Below are positions 32,348 through 42,066 of a stretch of 42,066 nucleotides of DNA, in pieces. Position numbers and translations under genes: made by a program. The notes under the pieces were generated by a model, which was not told where the DNA came from, searched no databases, and worked only from the letters and a program-made list of their open reading frames with translations. Numbering within the stretch: position 1 is the first letter of the stretch; each line of letters starts with the position of its first letter. This stretch comes from Haplosporangium gracile. Its lineage: Eukaryota; Mortierellomycota; Mortierellomycetes; Mortierellales; Mortierellaceae. The DNA lies in contig JAAAUF010000291.1 in assembly GCA_015499985.1 (NCBI GenBank), positions 1-42,066 of the forward strand, read 5' to 3'.

Positions 32348-35131
32348 ATGGGCATTCCCTTATCAAAGGCCATCGCCAAGATCTTTGGCAACAAGGAGAT
32401 GCGCATCCTCATGCTCGGTCTCGACGCTGCCGGAAAGACCAGTACGTCCCCCTTCTTTTACTCTTTATCTGGCTTAACTATTACCATCCTCTCCTTTGTT
32501 TAATATAATACGGGCGAGAACGAGGTCTTTTCTTTTATTTTGCTTTTTTTTAAACTCGCCCGTCCTCAGCACGTTTTTTTATTACTATCGTCAAGTTACA
32601 CCTGGCTTTATTCTCCTTCCCCAAAAAAAGACGATACAAAAATATCTCGTCAGCTCTCTCTTCTCACTCTCTCTGTACAACTGACCGACTGACCTGCCTG
32701 ACCTGCCAGGCCCTCGATGAACCAAAAAAAAACAAAGTGCTCCAAACAAAGCCAGGAAAAAAGTGCTCTCAATCATAATAACCGACCAGCCAACCAACAG
32801 GATATTAGATCATAACAACAGTGTCAAAAGAGTTGGAACCCAGTTGGGGTGACCGAGAAGTAGTGCAAAAGCAAGTGAGCGCTTTTTTTTTTTTTTTTTT
32901 TTTTTTTGGTTTAGTGAGCTGGACTGGACGAATAACAACATCATTAACAACAATTTGCAGCGGTGAACAAGGACGAAGAACGAAGAGGGAGGGGGGAGAC
33001 GTTGGTCAGTCAGTCAGTCGGTCAGTCAGTCAGCCTGGCCTTTGGGCAGGTCAGGCCAGGTTGTATTGTCGGGCTATAGAAAAATATTAGTTATTTGTCT
33101 TTTGCCGGAGAACATGGATAACAAAAAATATGCGCCAGCAACAATCGAGTCCTTGAAAATTCATTCCTCGGACTCGACTTGCTCACTCTTGGTGAAAGAG
33201 GGAGAAGGAGCGTAAGGAGTGTGGTGTTGAAAACTTGGCGGAGAAGCAAGGCAGAGCGTGTGTGCCTCCAGTGCCGAAATGCTACGCTCATTCACCGACT
33301 ATGTTGACTTACTCTCATTCGCATGTATTCATTTAAATGCAATAGCCATCCTGTACAAGCTCAAGTTGAACCAGTCTGTCACAACCATCCCTACTGTCGG
33401 ATTCAACGTCGAGACGGTGGTGTACAAGAATGTCAAGTTTAACGTCTGGGTAAGTTGGTTCAATCGCTTTTTTATGACTACAACGGGCAATAGTCAGCCT
33501 CCTTCTTCACGCCTCCTCTCCTTCTTCTCCCACAGGCACACTTGTCCTTTTCCTCCCCTTGCGTTCTACCCGTTTCTCCTCTCGCCTTCTCTTTCCACCC
33601 CTTTTACTCCCGCTCTGTCATCATCGGTTACTTTCCCCTGTTTTTAACCACCCGACCCCTGTTTAGTTGGGCTGAGTGTGTGGGTCCGTGATGGGCGCTA
33701 AAGAGGGCCACTAAGATGGAAGAAGAGGAGGAGGAGCAAGTAGACATGCGATGACATGTATGTCATTATCTATTCAACCATGTCTCCTATTGAGTCAATT
33801 GAGAAACTCTCTCCCACCCAACCGAGCCTTTTCCTTGAACACAAAAGGATGGCTATGCCTGCCTGGCCAGTCAATCAATCAGAGGCAGCGGAGAGAGACG
33901 GTTGTCGATGGATCGTTTTTTGTTGATTTGTGTTCACCATTCTTATTAAATGACGGTGACTGAAACATGGCCAAGGGATCTTATTGCAGTAGAGACCATC
34001 ACCACCATCAGGAACACATACAGCCTAAACAACGACAGCATCACTATCCAATAGAATTGATGGAGGCGCAGGCGCGTATGCAATATAGAATAGCTCTTCA
34101 GTATCGGACAACACTAACAACAACAACAGCAACAATAACAACAACAGCGATGACAGGACGTACTCTCGCCTCATATGTACTCAATTACAACCCATTATTG
34201 CAGCTGAGTAAAGGACGAACACAGCGCCGCGGAGGCTGACTAGACACGCAGCATGAAGAAAAAAGAATTCGAAACAGGAGGCGCTAGGAGAAACGGGAGC
34301 AGCAGCAGCAGCAGCAGCACACATACACACATACACACGAAAGCATGGAGCATGACAGATGACTGCATACAAAAATCAACAACACCGTTCATTTCCCTCT
34401 TGTTCACGCGCAACACAGACAGTCAAACACTTGAATCCCTTTTGTCCCTTTTTTCCAAGATCTTTTTTAAGTGTTAATAATCGCCAGAGCATTAAAAAAA
34501 AAAAAGCAAAAAGAGCGTCTTCTATTTCACATTTTTGTGATTGAGAGCCGTTGATCGATTTGACAAACATAGACACAAGGATCGCAAAACAAAGCATATG
34601 AAGAACACAGAAAATGTTGATTGCTGCAGACTACTAATCGCCACGTTTTCTTTTCATGTCATTTGTATTATCTAATAGGATGTTGGTGGACAAGACAAGA
34701 TCAGACCTCTGTGGCGCCATTACTACACCGGTACTCAAGGATTGATTTTTGTTATCGACTCTCAGGATAGAGACAGGATAGATGAGGCACGACAGGAGTT
34801 GCACCGCATCATCTCGGATCGGGAAATGAAGGATTGTCTCTTGCTCGTCTTTGCCAACAAGCAGGACCTCCCTGGAGGTATGCATTCACAATTGTTTCTT
34901 GTATTACTTGATTCTGTTTGCAAATGAAAAGTTTATTTACAACGCAAAACTGACTCGCACATGTGTTCTCTACTGTGATGACTAGCTATGACACCCGCAG
35001 AAGTAACAGAACGCTTGCAGTTGCACACGATGAGGGAGCGTCCTTGGTATGTGCACCCATCGTGCGCCACCACTGGCGAAGGTCTCTTTGAGGGTCTGAA
35101 CTGGATGAGCCAGAACGTCAAGAGCAAGTAA
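32348..35131 (+). CDS. ARF6: ADP-ribosylation factor GTPase, ARF6/Arf3 type
   Basis: Four exons, 32348-32441, 33346-33449, 34679-34877 and 34986-35131, give 180 residues. ARF6-type GTPases act at the plasma membrane in endocytosis, polarity and cortical actin control; in yeast Arf3 marks polarised sites. Gly2 within MGIPLS is a myristoylation signal. GTP-binding motifs are complete: GLDAAGKT (24-31), [10 protein letters not shown] (switch I), DVGGQ (67-71), NKQD (126-129) and CAT (159-161). [18 protein letters not shown] and [13 protein letters not shown] are near-identical to animal ARF6 rather than ARF1. The N-terminal helix is four residues longer than in human ARF6 (SKAIAKIFG), as in yeast Arf3. 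Introns one and two are 904 and 1,229 bp, far longer than the 108-bp third intron and others in the window. Confidence 0.95.
32883..32907 (+). repeat. 25-base poly-T run in ARF6 intron 1
   Basis: An uninterrupted run of T lies in the middle of the first intron. It is not followed by a suitable AG before non-intronic sequence, so it is unlikely to be the acceptor tract used. Length may vary or be misassembled. Confidence 0.85.
33005..33033 (+). repeat. (GTCA)n tandem repeat in ARF6 intron 1
   Basis: Seven near-perfect tetranucleotide units occur, with one unit changed to GTCG. It is simple sequence inside a long intron. Confidence 0.85.
34298..34318 (+). repeat. (AGC)7 trinucleotide repeat in ARF6 intron 2
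   Basis: Seven AGC units lie in the second intron, within a short open frame that has no other sign of coding. It may be length-polymorphic. Confidence 0.8.
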
Positions 35132-37633
35132 AATTTGACAGACAGCGAGAGAGTTTACCGACCGTCTTTGCCATTACTCATCTACGTATTCAATAACACC
35201 GATCAATAACTACACCGACAGCAACAACACAATGGAGAGAAGAACAAGAAGACGCGTCGATTCAACGGATCTTTTCTGGAGGAAGCGACCTTGATTTCCT
35301 TTTCCTCTTTTTTTTTTTTTTTTTTTCTTCTTGAGTATGTAGCTTTAGGCACTCTTATTCACTTGATACCACTTTTACGGCGACCTACTTTTCAACAAAG
35401 AACGCCACCAATTTTTATTCCGTCCATTATTACATTCAGAACCATGGCAGAATAAGAAGAACTAAGGCTTTTGTCTTGTTTTTGTTGGACCCTTTTTTCA
35501 TTTTTTTTCTTGCTTTCCCCCACCCCAAAAACCAACAAAACTAGATACTACATGTGTGTGTGTGTGTTTTTCTACTTTATTACTTAGCTCTCTTATGAAA
35601 GGCCCCATATCTATTAATATACATACTTTACGGTTTTCATTTCCGGCGTTCGCTCTTGAACGTTTTCATATATTTTTCTCGTTGGAGACCTGGATTGGGT
35701 GGTGTAGCTACACGTGATGGAAAATGGGATCACATTTTTATCGCGGAATGAGAAAAGGTGAGCGAGTGAGCGTCAATTGTGGGGATTTGATTTTGGTTTG
35801 CTGTGGGTTTACTAATAAAAAAACCACCCAGGAGCCCAGAAGGAAGGAAGGTGAGAAGAGGGGATGGGACATAAACGGAGGATAACAGAGGGAGGAGGCA
35901 GAGACTGAAAATGAAGGAGAGACAAGGGTTAATAGAGTAGAGGATAGATAGATAGGTAGTAGAAGCCAGGAGAAGAGGAGAGGGAAGTGGAGGGAATCGA
36001 TCTACCGAGGGGAGTCTGGTCCTGGCCTGAGACGAGATTGAGGGAAGGACGATAATTAAAAAAAAAAAAAAAGGGCGAAATGGCAACTTTTATTTTGTGT
36101 TTGTAGCGAGAATGAGAGGTTTAAATCATAAAGAAAAGGCGAATGAAGAAGGCGATGACGATAACGAAGAGAGACAGGAAAGGAAGGCACCGGTTGATTT
36201 CCTTCTTGCGATTAGTAGGAGCAGAGCTGCCAGGATGACTATTAGTGTTTTGAGCAGGATCGATACGAAAAAGATGAGCCGTATTGACAGGAAGATGGGA
36301 ATTGAGCCAAACAATAAGAGAAGGAAATAAGGACGGAACAAAAGGAACGAGCGATGCTCAGTCAAGGCTAGAGTCAAAGATCAAGCAGTAAGGTCCAGAA
36401 TCCAGGAATGGAGAGAGCTTGTTTGCGTATAACGCAACGAAGAAGAGTTTACCCTCCCCTCCCCCCTCCGTTTTTGTATCACCTTTTGTTTTTTTTTTGT
36501 CAATTGGTGGTGGTGGTGGGGAAGGGTTTGCTTGAAAATGAAATGAAATGAATGGTGTCCCATGGTGGTACGTGGTGTCAAGTTGTGTTACAGATAACTG
36601 CATGCAGCCTCCTTCACCTTCTCTATCCTTTACCTGACAATTAGTGATCGCTCACCCATCAATTGGCAAGCGGAGAAAGTGAAGGAAGGAGAGGCTGAAG
36701 GAACAATGAATGAAAATAAAGCCCTGTTTGTTTCCTTCCTCTTGCAATTTCATCCGCATGTTCCGCGTTCTCTTTCTTCCCTCTATTGATGAGTGCGAAC
36801 ATTGGATGCAGAGGGTGTCTCCAATGTCCCAAGGATGTCTGTTTTCCTTTCCTTCTTTCCTTCTCAACGGTACATGTGTTCATGTACTGTATGTGCATGT
36901 GCCCTCTCTTGTGGTCCTTGTCCTATCCTATTCTTGTGTGGGTGTATCTTTTTGTTTCCCTTCTTGTTTCCTTCCTTTGTATCTTTTTATTTCTTTCTTG
37001 TTCTCATCGTCTTGACCCTTCCTTTTCCTTTCTCACGTTGCATTTCACCCCTTCTCTTCTTCTTCCTCTCTTCTCGTCTCGTCTCTTCTTTCTCTTCTCC
37101 TTGCACCCCTCCTTTTCTCTCTCTCTCTTTTTCTTGACCCCTCCTCTTCGATACGCACCCCTTCTTCCCTTCTCTCTCCTTCTTTACTTCTCCCCTCGCC
37201 CTTCACCCCCCTTGCACCCCTCTTCTCTTTTCTCTCTTTCTCTCTCTCTCCCACTTCCTACTTCCTTACCCATCCTATCTCACCCATAACAAACTCTCTC
37301 TAGGCTCTCTTTTCTTTCTCCTTCTCTCCCGCCCAGTTATCTTACCCAACCGACTCTTGATTTCTTTTTTTGACCCAATACTTTTCCTTCTACTCCATAA
37401 AAAAACAACGTGGCCCCGCTTGTTTGTTTGTCGCAACAGCAACAACAACAGCAGCAACAGCAATTATCGCTACCCGCTCGACCTCTTCTCTTTTTTCCTT
37501 CTTTATTTCCTGGTTCTTGTCGTTCTCCTTCGGGGATATTCAAACAGCAGCTACCCCTTCTCTTCCCCTCCTTTTCTTCTGTCTTTCTCTCTCTCTCTCC
37601 TCCTCCTCCTTCCTTCCTTCCTTCTGATTCGCC
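35132..37633. other. Spacer between ARF6-type and ankyrin genes
   Basis: The left part is the ARF6 3' region (AT-rich, with a poly-T run near 35310-35328). From 35730 to about 36370 the plus strand is purine-rich; opposite it lies a hydrophobic minus-strand frame (36377-36126) that I do not trust as a gene. From about 36720 to 37633 the plus strand is strongly CT-rich, with CAA/CAG repeats at 37435-37462, and is probably the promoter and leader of the ankyrin gene. No RNA gene was seen. Confidence 0.45.
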
Positions 37634-40600
37634 ATGGCTGCCTTGCGGGCCATGCTGCAGATCCGCTCAACGGACAGGACCTCCATCGACCAGCAACGCG
37701 ACTCTCTCGACAGCGACCATCACTCCAATCATCACTATCACACTTCACATTCTTTACCGGGCAGTGCCCAGTCGTCCTCCATCCAGAGTCTGTCGACAGG
37801 GTCATCTGTCTACGGTCACCACCATCATTCCTCTAGCCTGAACAGTGCCAGTAACAACAATAATCTCACCAGCAGTATTAGCAGTGTGGTTGGGGCGAAG
37901 CCAACGACCTCCGCTAAGAAGCCGGCACTCATCGTCAACCTGGGGCTCCACTCGGGCGCTGCTTCCGGGAACCTAGGTGAGTCCCCTTGATGAAACCTCG
38001 CCACTCATACTCGACGCGTTCTAGAAAAAAAATATCATTCATCACTCTTTGCCACTGTAACTATCGCTACGCCCCTTTCTTTTCCAAGAGTGCGAGAGAA
38101 CACCATCACCACTATCATGGCTCACTCATCAACAACTCAGCTCAACAACAGCACATATACATGTTCTTTTCAACATACTTTCTACTTCTTTCCTTCTTTC
38201 CCGTGCCATGGGAAGATATTCTTCCCAGCGGACAATTATTATTTTTATTTACTGCATCCGGCTTTACAATCCCAACTCTGTCTGGCGAAACTTGTTACTT
38301 TTTCCAACTCAGGCCAGAATCAGAAACATACACACTTACACTTACATGGAGTTGCCCAGGAGCCCATGGTGCTGTGTACCGTTCCGTCCCTCTTTTACAA
38401 ACAATTACATTTTCCCTTCTTCTTTTCTTCCTCCCATTGTTCACTCACTTTATTGTGTTGGCAGACCTGGAATATTTTCTCTCTCTTCAACTTTGTTCTT
38501 TCATGTGTATGTTCGTTGCTTTGTTTGTTTTTGGCCCGGCTCCCAGTGACCTTTTCTTTGCTCATTGTTTAGTCATGTTTGTATATCCTTTGTGTTTCTT
38601 TTTTTTTCCTGTGAGGACGGGCAAAATGTCAGAGAGTAAGGACGTTCGGACGCTCATGTCGGTATCATTTTTATATGGCGCTTTGGGCGGCTCAACTTTC
38701 GTTTTGTTTTGACTCGGCTCTGTCATTTCCGCGCTGCGTAATTGCCTTCCCGCATGTGCTCTGTGCTTTCTTTTACGTCTTACAACCACTCTATCTTCTT
38801 CCCAGCAAACAACCTTGTACCAAAAGATCACTAGAGAAAGGGTATTGTTACCACCTATTTATTGAAAACAGACTAATAATTGAAGAAAAAAGACATTAAG
38901 CCGTAGAACAAGAAGGGCTGGTTGAGAAATATCCAACTCGCCATTTTTATCTCTGATCCTTCTCAGTGCGGAAAGGACGGAAAAAAGTAAGAGGCGTGAA
39001 GGTCGACTGTCAACCTTTTTTTTCCTATTTGTTTTTCTTTCGTCACGATCCCATGAATCAGGTTCATCCCATGTCGGTTGTAAATTCTCTTGCTCGGGAA
39101 AGTTATTACCAATGGCCTTTGGCCGTGGGAGAAGGAGACCCTATCATCATTACTATCCTTCCGGAACAACATATGCACGCACATTGGGCACAAGGGCTGA
39201 ACTCTTTCCTTTCCCTATTTTTTCTTGGCTTACCATGCATCCACCTTTTGTTTTCTCTCACTTTTTTTTTTTGTTTTTAAGAAATTTATTGCGTCGTGGG
39301 TGTGCGTGCAGTTTGTTTTCTCTCACAAGACTGAAATGATCTCGTTATTATCACGCGAGTGTATACGTCGTTCTTACATTTTTTCCTCTGTGCCCTTTTG
39401 TACTTCTTTCGTTGCTAGGACTAGTCAAGTTCGCATTGGATAATGGGCAGCCGATTGATTCGGTTGTCAATGGGGTCTATGCTATCCATGCCGCATGCTG
39501 CAACAACAATGTCGCTGTTGTTCTCTACCTGATTGAGCACGGGGCAGATGTCAATGCAAGGAGATTGCCTAGGAAACATAGCCCCGAAAAAGGAGTGTAA
39601 GTCCCATGCTTTATATCTTTCACAATGGATCCCCACATTTTTTTCCTTTCCTTGGTTTATGCCGACGGATGGACAAAGCAGACTGTTTCGGCAGATGATG
39701 CATACTGCAGACATATTAACGATGGATGAATGAATTTTTTTACCCTCCTCTCTTTCTCCTTCTCTATCTCCTATAGACAAACGGTTGGAACGACTGGCTC
39801 GACTCCCCTACACTTTGCGGCAGCCAACGGATGCCTCAACGTCGTGGATATCCTTCTCCGACACGGGGCCATCGTTGACATGACGGACAAGGTGTGTACA
39901 ATGGGCCGATCAAACCTTTTTATTGGCGATTACCACCAGATAACACACTAAAAAGAATCAGAGTTTGATCTGATGTGATGTGATGTGATGTGAAATTGAT
40001 CGCTGACATTGATCACATACTGATATTTGATATCGGATATAGTATGGAACATCACCATTATCAGTTGCTGCGGCCAGGAATCATCCCGAAGTCGCCAGTC
40101 TACTCCATCAATACTCAGCCATGCAGCGTGGTGTTCAGGACTTGACCCCAGACACAGAAGTTAGAGATACATGGCCAGAACGGCGAGGCAGCACAGAAAC
40201 AAGTCGTCGCAGCGCTGCCGTTATCACTCCTACCCCTTCATGCTCTACTTCCACCGCCATATCTGCTCGTTCATCACCAATAGGACATTCAAAGGATCCT
40301 AGCACACAATCATTGTCAGTTACTGCGACCGCCCGTGGAAACTATTCGACAACCCGGGTCGCTGGTCAGAGGCGCATCAGTCTCCCATCCATTACAGAGT
40401 CACCTTCATCACCCAACATACCCGCCGCACCACGACAGTCTTGCGATTTTGGAAGGACTCCGCAATCAACAGAACCATTGGTCCGAACCACATCCTCGCT
40501 TCGATCTACCAACTCGCAACCCACTCGCAACAACCCTAACAACCTCACCCTCTCGTCGCGGCCATCAGTGGATGTATCACGGCCCTCAATGGACATGTCA

Positions 40601-41761
40601 CGGCCCTCAATGGACAATCATCGGAGACAGGAACCAGCACGCCGTGAAATGCAACGGTCTCATACAATTCAGGGTGATGAGCAGCAGGGAAAGCCTCTGA
40701 AAGAGTCAGGAGGAACGCCAGCAATGAAGAGACGCAAATCGATGGAGTCAGCCAAGTTCCTGTCGCCGCATTCGGCCATGACGTCGGTCAGTCGGCGCAA
40801 GTCATTCGATCAGCTTTCCAGCTTGCGAAACTCGGATTCCAAAAGCAGGCGGTCATCTGATGCATCTTCGACAGCCTCACAAAAGACGGGATCTTCAGCA
40901 ACATCGGGAACAACCAACACCAGCATGTCGGAGCACACATCTGAATCTGTCTCTACGAGTGTTGCCTCCTCGGGCTATCCTCAGCAACTCAGAGGCAGCG
41001 AGATCAAGGCGTTGTATCTGAGCGGACGTACAGACTCAGGAAATGCCTCGATGCTGCCGTCGCCCTTAACACGGTCGACCTCGCAGCCTGTGATAGAGCA
41101 AGTCAAGCTCAAGCGGACTCCTGTCTCGTTTGCGGGTGAGCCTGCTGTTCGCCAGTCGTTGGATCTTCAGCGTCTTGCAATGAATCAGGAGCGGGCAAGC
41201 GAGAGTGAGCGACTGACTGGACAGCTGAGGAACGACTCGGATTCTGACTTGTCTGGACAGCTTTTCCGCCGGCGAACGATGCAAGACCCTACAATAATCC
41301 CTTCAAGACTTTCGATCCTTCCGCGTCATCACACTATGGGTCCTTCAGGGAATATGGAAACTCACAGCACACCAACTACACCAGACGAGATGTCAGGCAG
41401 TGGAAAGGGATCTCACTACCACCAGCAGCAACATCACACACTCTCTTCTTCGCAGGATTCGTCAAAGTCATTGCAGGATATTGCAGCACCTCGCCTCAGC
41501 ACGAGTTCTATTTCTTCCTTGTCAGGCAGTTCGACAGTGGGTCGGTTCTCTCGAATGTGGTCCTCGTCAGCGAACAGTGCGGCAGCTGGTGGCAAAGAGA
41601 GCAATGCACCAAACGCTGTTGTGGGCAACTGGAGCGCGGGTGAGTTTGGCGAGGCGAGCGCTGAGGCTGCGGCGCAGAGTCTTGTCCGGTCAGAACTCAC
41701 GCGCACCCGTGGTGGCGGTGGCATGTTGAACCGACTCTCTGGGATCTGGTCTCGCCGATAA
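37634..41761 (+). CDS. Ankyrin-repeat protein with long Ser-rich tail
   Basis: Four exons, 37634-37976, 39419-39596, 39777-39891 and 40043-41761, give 784 residues. After a Ser/His/Asn-rich N-terminus (1-100) come about four ankyrin units: a lead unit (GLVKFALDNGQPIDSV, 115-130), one at about 133-165 (IHAACCNNNVAVVLYLIEHGADVN), one at about 181-212 (STPLHFAAANGCLNVVDILLRHGA) and one at about 213-239. The remaining 545 residues are Ser/Thr/Arg-rich and probably disordered, with many RRKS/RRSS-type sites that basophilic kinases could use, and end in a compact motif LNRLSGIWSRR. Ankyrin repeats bind other proteins; the partner is unknown. Fungi have similar N-terminal ankyrin modules in otherwise uncharacterised proteins. 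The first intron is 1,442 bp, unusually long, and residues 384-404 are three near-identical heptads. Confidence 0.85.
39972..39993 (+). repeat. (TGATG)n repeat in ankyrin gene intron 3
   Basis: About four tandem copies of the pentamer GATGT occur inside the short third intron (39892-40042). Confidence 0.8.
40556..40618 (+). repeat. Three 21-bp coding repeats in the ankyrin gene
   Basis: Units begin at 40556, 40577 and 40598. They encode SRPSVDV, SRPSMDM and SRPSMDN. Units two and three differ at only a few bases, so the duplication is recent. Confidence 0.9.
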
Positions 41762-42066
41762 AACGGTGTTTTGTATCAGCATGTTATCTAACTTTGTAGT
41801 TATCCTTCCATCATAACCATTCTCATTATCATCATCACCATCATCATCATCATTCTCTTTTGTGAATACCAATTTGTACATAAACACTCTTCCCCACTCT
41901 TCCCGTTACTCTTTTGCTGGGCACATGGACGCTGTTGAAGATATGCGTTTTGTTGTTGCTGTCAAGGTGATGTTTCATGTCTTTTGACGCCACCAAATAT
42001 TGAGTAGCTGCTATTGGTCGAGCTGATGATCCCACAGGTACCTTTTTTTTTTTTTCTTTTCCAAGT
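41762..42066. other. 3' flank of the ankyrin gene
   Basis: This is AT-rich sequence with CAT repeats at about 41830-41852. A minus-strand open frame at 42035-41850 reaches near the window edge and might be the end of a convergent gene, but it shows no family and no convincing splice acceptor. No gene is called. Confidence 0.4.

Noticed and set aside
33967..34239. Open frame of 90 codons inside ARF6 intron 2, a possible nested gene
   Set aside because: It is His/Gln/Thr low complexity from ACA and CAT repeats, with no family, and fully inside a well-defined intron.
33450..34678. Possible C/D-box snoRNA in ARF6 intron 2 (GATGAC-like and CTGA motifs)
   Set aside because: The C-box matches are imperfect, no paired C and D boxes with a terminal stem were found, and such short motifs arise often by chance.
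36126..36377. Minus-strand 83-codon frame with two hydrophobic stretches, like a small membrane protein
   Set aside because: It lies opposite a purine-rich plus strand, which by itself yields Leu/Phe/Ser-rich frames. The opposite strand is also open, and no family or clear splicing supports it.
37987..38712. 241-codon open frame inside ankyrin intron 1
   Set aside because: The composition is that of T-rich intron DNA (Phe/Leu/Ser), the ankyrin frame joins cleanly across it, and no domain is seen.
41850..42035. Minus-strand frame at the right edge as the end of a convergent gene
   Set aside because: The upstream sequence is A-rich with no acceptor tract, there is no recognisable family, and the rest would lie outside the window.

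Overview
The window looks like nuclear DNA from a filamentous fungus, most likely an early-diverging one of the Mortierella type. Every convincing gene is eukaryotic. The genes are interrupted by mostly short GT-AG introns (donors GTAAGT, GTATGT, GTACGT), spacers are pyrimidine- or purine-rich with many microsatellites, and the set includes fungal ICE2 and a fungal-style ARF6. The lineage is an inference; no rRNA or mitochondrial marker is present. I saw no tRNA, rRNA, CRISPR array or intact transposon.

Layout, left to right. 1-869: spacer with a roughly 68-bp repeat and perhaps the last codons of an upstream gene. 870-1915 (-): RING E3 ligase, divergent from 2422-3615 (+): TFIIE beta subunit. 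3784-5022 (+): HAUS1-like augmin subunit, convergent with 5301-7000 (-): soluble inorganic pyrophosphatase. 8293-10111 (+): ICE2-family ER membrane protein, convergent with 11046-12120 (-): Gln/Ser/Asn-rich protein of unknown function. 12121-15664: a 3.5-kb spacer. 15665-27825 (+): a giant gene of about 3,757 codons with tandem calponin-homology domains, a charged helix, a long spectrin-like helical rod and a GAS2-related (GAR) microtubule-binding domain, which is a spectraplakin-like architecture. 28387-31604: a region of broken reading frames ending in a possibly intact two-exon gene. 32348-35131 (+): ARF6/Arf3-type GTPase with two unusually long introns. 37634-41761 (+): ankyrin-repeat protein with a long Ser-rich tail.

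Most of the genes are unrelated housekeeping genes (transcription initiation, pyrophosphate hydrolysis, ER lipid control, ubiquitination). The thread that stands out is the cytoskeleton: a putative actin-microtubule crosslinker, an augmin subunit and an ARF6-type GTPase lie within about 31 kb. There is no evidence that they are co-regulated. The best candidate for something under-described is the spectraplakin-like protein. It lacks visible EF hands, its GAR domain is split by an 84-residue Ser/Gly-rich insert, and it contains an in-frame, stop-free intron that could be optionally retained.

Exon boundaries were worked out by hand from splice consensus, reading-frame continuity and remembered family sequences. 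No alignment or transcript data were available.
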